A DNA stretch of 64,000 nucleotides from Myxococcota bacterium (GTDB lineage Bacteria; Myxococcota_A; UBA9160; UBA6930), in assembly GCA_028285625.1 (NCBI GenBank), contig JANQOX010000003.1:62001-126000 (forward strand), in the 5' to 3' direction. Below are positions 41,570 through 49,249 of the stretch, one piece after another. The stretch's first letter is position 1. The number at the start of each line of letters is the position of its first letter. Under the pieces are notes generated by a model. It was not told where the DNA came from and ran no database searches. It saw only the letters and a program-made list of their open reading frames with translations. Made by a program: the position numbers and the translations under genes.

Positions 41570-42557
41570 ACCAGATCTGGACGTCGCACTCCCAGGTGAA
41601 GCCGATGCCGCCGTGGGCTTCGACCGCGTCGCGCGCCACCTGCATGAAGCGGTCGGTGACGTGGGCCTTGGCGACGGCGGCCGCGTGGGAGGCGTCGTCG
41701 GGCACGTGATCCTGCGCGTGTGCGGCGTACCACACCAGCGCGCGCGCCGGCTCGACGCTCACGGCCATGTCCACGAGCTGGTGCTTCAGCGCCTGGAAGT
41801 GCCCGATGGTCACGCCGAACTGCTCGCGGGTCTTGGCATAGTCCACCGACATGGCCACACAGCGCGAGGCGCCCCCGAGGGCGTCGGCTGCCAGGAGCAC
41901 CAGGGCCGTGTCGCGCAGGCGCTCGGCCTGGTCGGTCCCGGGCAACGCCTCGCAGGGCGTGGCCTCGAACCGGACGTCGCCCAGGCGGCGCGTGCGGTCG
42001 ACGCCCGGATAGGGCTCGATCGCGAGCCCGCTGGCACCGCGCTCCACCAGCGCGAAGCCGCCGCCCGCGGTCCCCACCACCAGCAGGTCGGCCTGCCCGG
42101 CGTACGGGACGAATCGTTTGGCACCCGTCAGCGTGTCGCCGCCGAGCGTCCAGGCCTCGGGCTGCCAGGCCCCTTCGCCCTCGGCCAGCGCGATGCTCGC
42201 GAGCACGTCCCCCGTGGCGAGCTTCGGCAACCACTTCTGCTTCTGCGCATCGCTGCCCGCCCAGGCGATGGCGAGACCCGCCAACGCGTGACCCAGAAAA
42301 GGACCCGGTGCCGCGCCCTCGCCCAGCGTCTCGGCCGCCAGGGCGAGGTCGAGGATCTCGAGACCCGCGCCGCCGTAGGCATCGGGGATGGCGAGGCCGG
42401 CCAGGCCCATCTCGACCATGCCCTTCCAGAGCGTCTCGTCGAAGCCCGTGTCGCTCTCGAAGATCTCGCGTACGCGGACCGGGGGGCACTCGCCCTCCAC
42501 CAGGCCCTTGATCGTCTGCTGGAGCAGGTCCTGCTCCTCGGAGAGTCCGAAGTCCAC
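41493..42557 (-). CDS. Acyl-CoA dehydrogenase, small subunit of a likely heteromeric pair
   Basis: 354 residues, GTG start at 42557, one base after the stop of the other dehydrogenase. MDFGLSEEQDLLQQTIKG start, AIPDAYGGAGLEILDLALA, DYAKTREQFGVTIGHFQALKHQLVDM (FAD/CoA region), and HGGIGFTWECDVQIWFKRA near the end. It is shorter than a standard homotetrameric enzyme. It resembles the FadE27/29 side of mycobacterial alpha2beta2 enzymes that oxidise sterol side-chain acyl-CoAs. Convergent overlap with the metzincin 3' end. Confidence 0.9.
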   Translation of the reverse strand: MDFGLSEEQDLLQQTIKGLVEGECPPVRVREIFESDTGFDETLWKGMVEMGLAGLAIPDAYGGAGLEILDLALAAETLGEGAAPGPFLGHALAGLAIAWAGSDAQKQKWLPKLATGDVLASIALAEGEGAWQPEAWTLGGDTLTGAKRFVPYAGQADLLVVGTAGGGFALVERGASGLAIEPYPGVDRTRRLGDVRFEATPCEALPGTDQAERLRDTALVLLAADALGGASRCVAMSVDYAKTREQFGVTIGHFQALKHQLVDMAVSVEPARALVWYAAHAQDHVPDDASHAAAVAKAHVTDRFMQVARDAVEAHGGIGFTWECDVQIWFKRAMFDRAMFGAPSFHRERAAATW

Positions 42558-42558
42558 G

Positions 42559-43770
42559 CTAGCGGTCCTTCCGAACGGCCATGTCGCGCGGCAGCCCGAG
42601 GCCGCGCTCGCCGATCACGTTCTTCTGGATGTTGGCGGTGCCGCCGGCCACGGCGATGCCGAGGGAGTACATGTACTGGGTCAGCCAGCCCTCTGCGCCG
42701 CGCGGGCCGAAGCCCATGTTGCGGCCCTTGCCCTGGGGGTCGAGCAGGCCGTCGTCGCCCAGCAGGTCGAGCGCGAGCTTCGCCACCATGTGACCGATGT
42801 TCGTGGAGGAGAGCTTGTTCATCATCGAGATGATGCCCGGGTTCTCCCCGCGCAGGCCGCTGGTGAGCTGCCGGTAGCCCGAGTACTTGTGGGCCATCAC
42901 GTAGCCCTCGATCTCGGCCAGGCGTTCGCGGATCTCCGGGCGCTCGAGCGCCGGCTTTCCGTCGACCTTCGAGTCCCCCGCGAGCCGCAGCAGGCCGCGG
43001 AAGGTCGCCTCGGCCGTCGCGGCGTCGCCGATCGAGTTGCGCTCGTGCTTGAGGGTCGTACGCGATACCTGCCAGCCCTCGCCGCGCTTGCCCACGATCC
43101 AGTCCTTGGGCGTGCGCACGTCGGTCAGGAAGACCTCGTTGAAGTCCGCCCCGCCGGCCATCTGCTTGAGCGGTCGCACGTCGATCCCGGGCTGCTTCAT
43201 GTCGATCAGCAGGTAGGAGATGCCGGCGTGCTTGTCGGCCTCGGGCTCGGTCCGCACCAGACAGAACATGTAGTCGGCGTGCTGGGCGCCACTGGTCCAG
43301 ATCTTCTGGCCGTTGATCACCCACTCGTCGCCGTCGAGTTCGCCGCGCGTCTTGAGCGATGCGAGGTCGCTGCCGGAGCCCGGCTCGCTGTAGCCCTGGC
43401 ACCAGATCGTCTGGCCCAGCGTCGTGGACTCGACCCACTTCTCCTTCTGCCACGGCTCGCCGCGCTCGAGGAGGGTGGGCACCAGCATCATGGTGCCGAT
43501 GCCGCGGGCCTCGCCGGGTGCCTTGGCCCGGCCGAGCTCTTCCCGGATGATCGACGCCTTGAGCGAATCCGCCGGCTGCTCCGAGCCGCCGTACGCCTTC
43601 GGAATCGCGCGCGCCATGTAGCCGGCAGCGATCGCGCGACGCCGGAACGCCACGGCCTGCTCCTCGAAGCCGAGCTTCGCCTCGTCCCCCGAAAGGGGCC
43701 AGTTGGCATCGAGGAACGTGCGAACTTCGCCGCGGAACTCCTCGTACTCCGCGCCATAACGGAGATCCAT
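42559..43770 (-). CDS. Acyl-CoA dehydrogenase, large subunit of a likely heteromeric pair
   Basis: 403 residues from the ATG at 43770, with GGAGG upstream. MDLRYGAEYEEFRGEVR start, IWCQGYSEPGSGSDLASLKT (flavin loop), GDEWVINGQKIWTSGAQHADYM, and GLPRDMAVRKD end. The sequence is FadE26/28-like. Next to the 354-residue partner with a one-base gap, it suggests an alpha2beta2 acyl-CoA dehydrogenase for bulky acyl chains (family knowledge from mycobacterial ChsE complexes). Substrate not determined. TACGCT at 43802-43807 (minus) may be its -10 box. Confidence 0.92.
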   Translation of the reverse strand: MDLRYGAEYEEFRGEVRTFLDANWPLSGDEAKLGFEEQAVAFRRRAIAAGYMARAIPKAYGGSEQPADSLKASIIREELGRAKAPGEARGIGTMMLVPTLLERGEPWQKEKWVESTTLGQTIWCQGYSEPGSGSDLASLKTRGELDGDEWVINGQKIWTSGAQHADYMFCLVRTEPEADKHAGISYLLIDMKQPGIDVRPLKQMAGGADFNEVFLTDVRTPKDWIVGKRGEGWQVSRTTLKHERNSIGDAATAEATFRGLLRLAGDSKVDGKPALERPEIRERLAEIEGYVMAHKYSGYRQLTSGLRGENPGIISMMNKLSSTNIGHMVAKLALDLLGDDGLLDPQGKGRNMGFGPRGAEGWLTQYMYSLGIAVAGGTANIQKNVIGERGLGLPRDMAVRKDR

Positions 43771-43878
43771 CTCTCGACCTCCGACCCACCGCCGACGGCC
43801 GAGCGTAGCAGGAAGGCCCGCACAGACCATCGGCGGTTCGCGGCGCCCACTGCGGGGCAACCCCCGAGCCGTCGGGGA

Positions 43879-45444
43879 TCAGATCTTGCGGTCGGTCCAG
43901 TAGCGATCGCGCACCTTGCGGCGCTGGATCTTGCCACTGTCGAGCCTCGGCAGATCCTGGTCGAAGTCGATGCTACGCGGGCACTTGAAGTGCGCGAGGC
44001 GCTCACGGCAGTGGGCCAGCAGCGCTTCGGCCAGGACCTCTCCCGCCTCCTGCCCCGGTGCGAGCTGCACCACGGCCTTCACCTCTTCTCCCCACTCCTC
44101 GTTGGGCACGCCCACGGTGCACGCGTCTGACACGGCGTCGTGCATGAGCAGCGCGGCGTCGACCTCGGCCGGGTAGACGTTCACGCCGCCGGAGATGATC
44201 ACCTCGGCGCTCCGACCCGAGAGGAACAAGAAGCCGTCCTCGTCGAAGTAGCCCATGTCGCCCATGGTGAAGTAGTCGCCCTGGTAGGCGGACCGGGTCT
44301 TGTCCGGGGCCTTGAAGTACTCGAAGCGGCCCACCTCGGGCGCCTTGAAGTAGACCGTGCCCACGGTTCCTTGTGCGACTTGCTTGGCGTCGTCGTCGAG
44401 CACGCGAACGTCCTGCTCGGGGTGCTTCTGGCCCACGCTGCCGGGCTTGCGGAGCCACGCGTGCGAATCGATGAAGAACGAGCCGCCTTCGGTCGCGGCG
44501 TAGTACTCGTAGAGCACCGGCCCGAGCCAGTCGATCATCGACTGCTTCACGTGGACCGGACACGGGGCTGCGCCGTGCAACACCCAACGCACCGAGCCGG
44601 TGTCGTAGCGCACGCGTACGTCGTCGGGCAGCTGCAGCAGACGGTGGAACATCGTCGGGACCATGTGCGTGTGGGTCACGCGATGGGCGTCCATCAAACG
44701 CAGCGTCTCTTCCGGACTCCACCGATCCATCAGCACCACACCCACGCCGGCGGCGAGGGGAAGCTGCAGGTTGAGCGCGAGCGGGGCCGCGTGGTAGAGC
44801 GGGCCGGTGCAGAGCGCCACGTCGCGGTCCGGCTGGAACGCCGCGCTCTTGATCAGCGGCGCCGTGAGCGCGGAACGCGGCGGCGTCTTCTTGCGGTAGA
44901 CGCCCTTCGGGCGGCCGGTCGTGCCCGACGTGTAGAGCATCGACCCTCCGAGCTGCGGGTCTTCGAGGTCGTGCCCCGGCTCGGCGGACAAGAAGGCGTC
45001 GTAGTCCTCGAAGCCGGGTAGCTCGCCCCCCACCGCCAGCCGGGTGCGAGCAGCCGGCGCGCGCTGCGCAGCCTCTTCGGCGGCCTCGGCGAAGCGCGCA
45101 TCGGCGATGAACACGCGCGCTTCGCAGTCGTCGACGATGTAGCCGACCTCCTCACCGGTCAGGTGCCAGTTGATCGGCGTGATGCGCAGGCCCGCGCGCT
45201 GGCACGCGCCCAGCACCTCCACGAACTCCGGGCGGTTCGAGCACAGGAGCGCCACGGCGTCCCCCCGCTCGAGCCCGGCGCCGCGCAGTGCCCGGGCCAG
45301 CTGGTTGCAGCGCGCGTTCAGCGCGTCGAAGCTGCGGTCTCCGCTGGGCGAAGCCAGGGCGAGCCGGTCGGGTGCCTCCCGCGCGTAGACGGCCAGGGTC
45401 ATGCCCCGGGCCGTCGCCTCGGCCAGATCCAGCGTGGTGCGCAT
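43879..45444 (-). CDS. Acyl-CoA synthetase (AMP-forming, FadD-like)
   Basis: 521 residues with GAGGGAGC before the ATG. AMP-binding loop MLYTSGTTGRPKGVYRKK, YEYYAATEGG, hinge YFTMGDMGYFDEDGF and SGRSAEVIISGGVNVYP, and catalytic Lys in LDSGKIQRRKVRD. It activates a carboxylic acid to acyl-CoA, which the two dehydrogenases downstream would oxidise. All four genes from 41493 to 46418 read on the minus strand with short gaps and look like one catabolic unit. Confidence 0.95.
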   Translation of the reverse strand: MRTTLDLAEATARGMTLAVYAREAPDRLALASPSGDRSFDALNARCNQLARALRGAGLERGDAVALLCSNRPEFVEVLGACQRAGLRITPINWHLTGEEVGYIVDDCEARVFIADARFAEAAEEAAQRAPAARTRLAVGGELPGFEDYDAFLSAEPGHDLEDPQLGGSMLYTSGTTGRPKGVYRKKTPPRSALTAPLIKSAAFQPDRDVALCTGPLYHAAPLALNLQLPLAAGVGVVLMDRWSPEETLRLMDAHRVTHTHMVPTMFHRLLQLPDDVRVRYDTGSVRWVLHGAAPCPVHVKQSMIDWLGPVLYEYYAATEGGSFFIDSHAWLRKPGSVGQKHPEQDVRVLDDDAKQVAQGTVGTVYFKAPEVGRFEYFKAPDKTRSAYQGDYFTMGDMGYFDEDGFLFLSGRSAEVIISGGVNVYPAEVDAALLMHDAVSDACTVGVPNEEWGEEVKAVVQLAPGQEAGEVLAEALLAHCRERLAHFKCPRSIDFDQDLPRLDSGKIQRRKVRDRYWTDRKI

Positions 45445-45539
45445 ACGGGCTCCCTCGTTCCACGAACTCGGGGCCAGGCCCAGGCGCGGACCCGGCCATG
45501 GAAGCCCAGCCGCAATCGGCGCGTCAAGGCGCCGCGTCG

Positions 45540-46418
45540 CTAGGTGGCACCGCGGGTGGCGCGGCCGATGGCATCGTGGACGGCCGGCCAGACCCCCTCG
45601 GGCAGGTCGTGCCCCATGCCGGGCACGACCACGAGGTCGGCTTGGGGGATGGCCCGCGCCGTGTCCTCGCCGCAGCCCAGCGGAATCAGGGGATCGTCCG
45701 CCCCGTGAACCACCACCGCGGGCATGGCGAGCGCGCCCAGCGCCACGCGCCGCCCGGGCGAAGCGAGGACCGCCGCACTCTGGCGCGCGACACCCTCGGG
45801 GTGGAAGGCGCGATCGTAGGCGCGGCCGCCCAGGTCGCGCAGGGCCGCCTCGGTCTCCGGGTAGCCGGGGCTGCCGAATACGCGGCTGGTGCGCACGAAG
45901 TAGTCGAGGTACGCGTCGCGCTCGCGGGGTGCGGCCTCCATCAATGCGGCCGTCGCTTCGGGGGTGGCCCGCGGCAGATCGGGTTCGCCGGTGGACGACA
46001 TCACCGACACGAGACTCGCGACGCGCGCGGCGTGCTCGATCGCCAGGGTCTGCGCGATCATGCCGCCCATCGAGATTCCCATCACGTGGGCACGCGCGAG
46101 ATCGAGCGCGTCGAGCAGGCCCACCACGTCGCGTGCCATGTCGGAGACCGTGTAGGGCACGGCGGGCGTCTCGCCGCGCAACCGGGCCCCCAGCACCTCC
46201 CCGAGATCGGGCGGGGCCGCGTGGTCGAACCAGGTCGATCGCCCGACGTCACGGTTGTCGAAGCAGATCACCCGGTACCCACGCGCCACCAGACCCTCGA
46301 GAAAGCCCCGGTGCCAGTGGATGAGCTGGGTCCCGAGCCCGCGGATCAGCACCAGCGGCTCGCCCGCATCGCCGTGGACTTCGACCTCGAGCTGGATGCC
46401 GTTGGCTTCGACCTGCAT
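45540..46418 (-). CDS. Alpha/beta hydrolase
   Basis: 292 residues from the ATG at 46418; the longer frame upstream is low-complexity. LVLIRGLGTQLIHWHRG (oxyanion strand), VICFDNRDVGRSTW, GISMGGMIAQTLA (nucleophile Ser), HGADDPLIPL (Asp), VVPGMGHDLPEGV (His). It is close to the esterase/lactonase-like group found with acyl-CoA operons. It probably hydrolyses an ester or ring-cleavage product. Confidence 0.9.
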   Translation of the reverse strand: MQVEANGIQLEVEVHGDAGEPLVLIRGLGTQLIHWHRGFLEGLVARGYRVICFDNRDVGRSTWFDHAAPPDLGEVLGARLRGETPAVPYTVSDMARDVVGLLDALDLARAHVMGISMGGMIAQTLAIEHAARVASLVSVMSSTGEPDLPRATPEATAALMEAAPRERDAYLDYFVRTSRVFGSPGYPETEAALRDLGGRAYDRAFHPEGVARQSAAVLASPGRRVALGALAMPAVVVHGADDPLIPLGCGEDTARAIPQADLVVVPGMGHDLPEGVWPAVHDAIGRATRGAT

Positions 46419-46475
46419 GGGCGGGCTCCTCGGATCGGCGCGGCCCGCAGTGCACGGGGCGCTCCGGCCGTGGTG

Positions 46476-46481
46476 TAGACT
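46476..46481 (+). promoter_or_regulatory. Putative -10 box TAGACT for the Leu-type dehydrogenase
   Basis: TGTAGACT in the 200-bp gap before the dehydrogenase. Transcription from here would give a leader of about 130 nt that contains the 24-bp repeats 46497-46579. Confidence 0.35.
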
Positions 46482-46496
46482 GCGCCGCGCCCGCGA

Positions 46497-46579
46497 GCAA
46501 CCGGAACGCCCGCGGGTGGGGCGACCGCGGCGTCCGCGGGTGGGCAACCGCGACGCCCGCGGGCAGGGCGACCGCGGCC
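46497..46579. repeat. 24-bp tandem repeat, about 3.5 copies, in an intergenic gap
   Basis: Units begin at 46497, 46521, 46545 (23 bp) and 46568 (partial), each built on GCnACCGnnnCGnCCGCGGG. Each unit carries a CCGCGG palindrome. They lie between the divergent hydrolase and dehydrogenase genes. Confidence 0.8.
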
Positions 46580-46618
46580 CGACTTGCCTGGGAGGGGCGT
46601 CGTTCCGATGAGGCAGGC

Positions 46619-47929
46619 ATGATCAAGCCGCTCCAGCAGCAACCCGAGGCGTTCGCCGAAGAGCTGGTCGCCCGGGGCCGCGGGCGCGCCGCGTTCGTGC
46701 GCGGCGAGGACGGTCGCCTGCGCGCCTCGGCACCGTGGCTCGCGCCCATGGCCGAGGCGCTCGACGCCGCGCCGGATGGCGACGGTCACGAAGGCATCTT
46801 TCTCGCGCGTGCGCCCACGAGCGGCGCGCTCCTCGGCGCCTTCCTCCATCGTCTCGCCCGAGGCCAGGGCCAGGGTGGCCTGCGGCACGTGCCCTACCCC
46901 ACCCTCGATGCCTTCTGCCGCGACGGGCTACGCCTGGCTGCGGGCATGGGACGCAAGAACGCGCTCGCGGGCCTCTGGTGGAGTGGCGGCAAGGGCCTGA
47001 TCGCGCGCCTGCCCGACGGGACGGCCCGCGACCCGCGAGCCCGCGCCACCCTCTATCGCGAGTACGGCGCCTTCGTGAGTTCGCTGCGCGGTTGCTACGT
47101 CACCGCCGAAGACTCGGGAACCGGCCCGGACGACATGGCGCGCGTCTTCGAACGGACGCGCTTCGTCACGTGCATTCCGCCCGAGGCGGGCGGGTCGGGC
47201 AACCCGTCGGCGTCGACCGCTGCGGGGGTGGTGTGCGGCATCGAAGCCGCGCTCGAAGCCGGGGGCACACCGTCGCTGGCGGGACGCACCGTCGCCATGC
47301 AGGGCGTGGGACACGTCGGCGAGCCGATGATCGACCTGCTCCTCGAGCGGGGGGTTTCGCGCATCGTCGCCAGCGAGATCGACGGCGATCGCGCGCGGGC
47401 GGTGGCCGCGCGTCACGCCGATGCACCGGTCGAGATCCGCACCTGTGCGCCGGACGACACCTCGATCCTGTTCGAAGCGGTCGACGTCCTCTCGCCGAAC
47501 GCGCTCGGTGGCGTACTCGGCCCGGAGACGCTCCCCAAGGTCCGAGCGGGGATCGTCTGCGGCGGGGCGAACAACCCGTTGGTGGACGAGGACCGCGACG
47601 CCGAGACGTTGCGGCGCGCGGGAGTCGTCTACGTGCCCGACTACGTGGTCAATCGCATGGGCATCGTCCGCTGCGCGGACGAGCAGTTCGGCTCGCCGGT
47701 GCCCGACCCGGAGGTGCTGCGCCACCTCGACGCCGAGCACCCGCACGGCATCCGTCAGGTCGTACTGCGCCTGCTCCACGATGCGCGCGAGCGCGGAGTG
47801 TCCACCACCCGGGCCGCGCGCGACCTCGCAGACCGGGCCCTCGCGGAGCCGCACCCGCTGTTCCCTGGACGTGCGCGGGCGATCGTCGACACGCTCGACG
47901 CCGAAGGGTGGGCCCAGAGCGGCCCGTGA
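46619..47929 (+). CDS. Glu/Leu/Phe/Val-family amino acid dehydrogenase
   Basis: 436 residues. Catalytic and binding residues of the leucine dehydrogenase branch: AAGMGRKNALAGLWWSGGKGLIA (two Lys) and YVTAEDSGTGPDDM (Asp). The NAD-binding fold is TVAMQGVGHVGEPMIDLL. CGGANNPLVDEDRD and YVPDYVVNRMGIV follow as in this branch. It is longer than typical LeuDH (~365) by an N-terminal extension. Reaction: reversible NAD-dependent deamination of a branched-chain or related amino acid; exact substrate unknown. Confidence 0.86.
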   Translation: MIKPLQQQPEAFAEELVARGRGRAAFVRGEDGRLRASAPWLAPMAEALDAAPDGDGHEGIFLARAPTSGALLGAFLHRLARGQGQGGLRHVPYPTLDAFCRDGLRLAAGMGRKNALAGLWWSGGKGLIARLPDGTARDPRARATLYREYGAFVSSLRGCYVTAEDSGTGPDDMARVFERTRFVTCIPPEAGGSGNPSASTAAGVVCGIEAALEAGGTPSLAGRTVAMQGVGHVGEPMIDLLLERGVSRIVASEIDGDRARAVAARHADAPVEIRTCAPDDTSILFEAVDVLSPNALGGVLGPETLPKVRAGIVCGGANNPLVDEDRDAETLRRAGVVYVPDYVVNRMGIVRCADEQFGSPVPDPEVLRHLDAEHPHGIRQVVLRLLHDARERGVSTTRAARDLADRALAEPHPLFPGRARAIVDTLDAEGWAQSGP

Positions 47930-48053
47930 AGAAGCATGCGCCTGAGCCGGGGACCCCAACCCGGCCCAGTCAGAACCATGAGGCGCTCACGACTCGGCAT
48001 CGGCGGAGCGACCCGGAGGCGCTCCCGAGTGGCGTCCCGAGTCCGAACGAAAA

Positions 48054-48093
48054 GCCCCGGCGCAGGTTGGCGGTTGCCGTCCTGCGCCGGGGC
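48054..48093 (-). terminator. Intrinsic terminator of the 48125-48406 gene
   Basis: 13-bp perfect stem (GCCCCGGCGCAGG and its complement) with a 14-base loop. On the minus strand the stem is followed by TTTTCG. It lies 32 bases past that gene's stop. On the plus strand there is no U-run, so it acts mainly on minus-strand transcripts. Confidence 0.75.
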
Positions 48094-48124
48094 CCTCCCT
48101 GGCAGGGGAGCGAGCAGGTGGGGG

Positions 48125-48406
48125 CTAGGAGGGGGAAGCCTCCACCCAGACGCTCTCGTGCAGGTCGAGGTTGGCGGGGAGCGGGGCGGCCTCGGCGAAG
48201 GCGTCGGTGTCGTGGCCACCTGCGCAGTCGGCCCAGCTCCACTGGTCCCCGTCGTGGCGGGCCACGGCCGAGCCGCCCGCGCCGAGCACCACGGCGCCCA
48301 GTCGCCCGGCGGTACCGAGCACGATGCCGCCGCCGGCATCGACCACCGCGGGATCTTCGGAGATCGAGGTGTGGAGGCTCTGGGGTGCACGTGCGAATCG
48401 GATCAT
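48125..48406 (-). CDS. Small hypothetical protein (93 aa)
   Basis: Starts at the ATG at 48406 with GAGGAG upstream and a TAGGAT hexamer at 48436-48441. Gly/Ala-rich strands (VVDAGGGIVLGTAGRLGAVV, LGAGGSAVARHDGDQW) suggest a small beta fold. It has one Cys and no membrane span. No family recognised. A good ribosome site, a promoter-like hexamer and a strong terminator support it as a real monocistronic gene. It diverges from the Crp/Fnr regulator. Confidence 0.7.
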   Translation of the reverse strand: MIRFARAPQSLHTSISEDPAVVDAGGGIVLGTAGRLGAVVLGAGGSAVARHDGDQWSWADCAGGHDTDAFAEAAPLPANLDLHESVWVEASPS

Positions 48407-48435
48407 GGCCTGGCTCCTCTTTGGGGAACGACCCG

Positions 48436-48441
48436 ATCCTA
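48436..48441 (-). promoter_or_regulatory. Putative -10 box TAGGAT for the 93-aa gene
   Basis: TAGGAT on the minus strand, 29 bases before the ATG at 48406, leaving a ~23-nt leader with GAGGAG. Confidence 0.4.
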
Positions 48442-48571
48442 GGCCCCGAGTCGCGCCAACCGGTGTGAGGCTCCTCACCCCTGGCCCGAGAAATCTCGAT
48501 TCCCCCGGGGGCTCGCGCCGATGGCGGCGACGGGCTGGTGCTCGGGCGGCCTGTCCGGGCCCGCCAGCGGC

Positions 48572-48577
48572 TACACT
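48572..48577 (+). promoter_or_regulatory. Putative -10 box GCTACACT for the Crp/Fnr gene
   Basis: TACACT 12 bases before the ATG at 48590. The leader would be about six bases and has no ribosome site. Confidence 0.4.
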
Positions 48578-48589
48578 GACGTTGGGCCG

Positions 48590-49249
48590 ATGGATTTCTT
48601 CGAACGCTTCTCGCCGGACGACGTGAAGGCGATCCGCGAGATCGCCACACCGGTCTCGCTCAAGCGGGGCGAGGAGCTCTTCCACCGCGGCGACCGCGCC
48701 GCACGCTTCTTCTGGATCGAGAAGGGCGCCCTGCACGTGCTGGTGACCTCGGCCCAGGGGCGGGACCTGGTGCTCCGGCGGCTCCGGGTGGGGGACGTCG
48801 TGGGCGAGATCGCGCTGTTCACCGACGCCCATCGCTCGGCCACGGTGGTGGCCATCGAGCCCTGCGAGCTCGCAGCCGTGGACGCCCGCGACTTTCGCCA
48901 TCTGATCCAGCGGCGGCCGACCGTTGCGCTGGCGCTGCTCGAGCTGCTCTCCGAACGCACCCGGGCGCTCACCGAGCAGCTCGAGGACAGCTTCTTCCTC
49001 ACCATGCGTGCGCGCCTGGCCAAGCTCCTGCTCGGCCTCGGCGAAGAGATTGGCCGCGAGACCGAAACCGGTACGCTGCTCTCGGAACCTCTCTCCCAGG
49101 CGCTGATGGCGCGCCTGGTCTGCGCCACTCGCGAAGAAGTCAATCGCGAGCTCGGGCGCTGGACCCGGGAGGGGTGGATCCACCGTCACGACGGACTCAT
49201 CGAGCTCGTCGACACGGATGCACTCGACGACCTGGCATGGAGCGGATGA
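48590..49249 (+). CDS. Crp/Fnr-family transcriptional regulator
   Basis: 219 residues from the ATG at 48590 (MDFFERFSPDDVKAI). Cyclic-nucleotide-type beta-roll at ~10-115 (LKRGEELFHRGDRAARFFWI, VGDVVGEIALFTDAHRSATV). Dimer helix, then helix-turn-helix at ~165-205 (LMARLVCATREEVNRELGRW). There is no Cys cluster for an Fe-S centre, so it is not Fnr proper; the phosphate-cassette-like GEIALF ... RSATV hints at a nucleotide ligand. The stop overlaps the next ATG (ATGA), tying it to the peroxidase. Confidence 0.9.
   Translation: MDFFERFSPDDVKAIREIATPVSLKRGEELFHRGDRAARFFWIEKGALHVLVTSAQGRDLVLRRLRVGDVVGEIALFTDAHRSATVVAIEPCELAAVDARDFRHLIQRRPTVALALLELLSERTRALTEQLEDSFFLTMRARLAKLLLGLGEEIGRETETGTLLSEPLSQALMARLVCATREEVNRELGRWTREGWIHRHDGLIELVDTDALDDLAWSG

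Noticed and set aside
46497-46579. Possible CRISPR array
   Set aside because: Units are directly adjacent with no unique spacers; it is an ordinary tandem repeat. The same holds for the arrays at 33469, 55717 and 60453.
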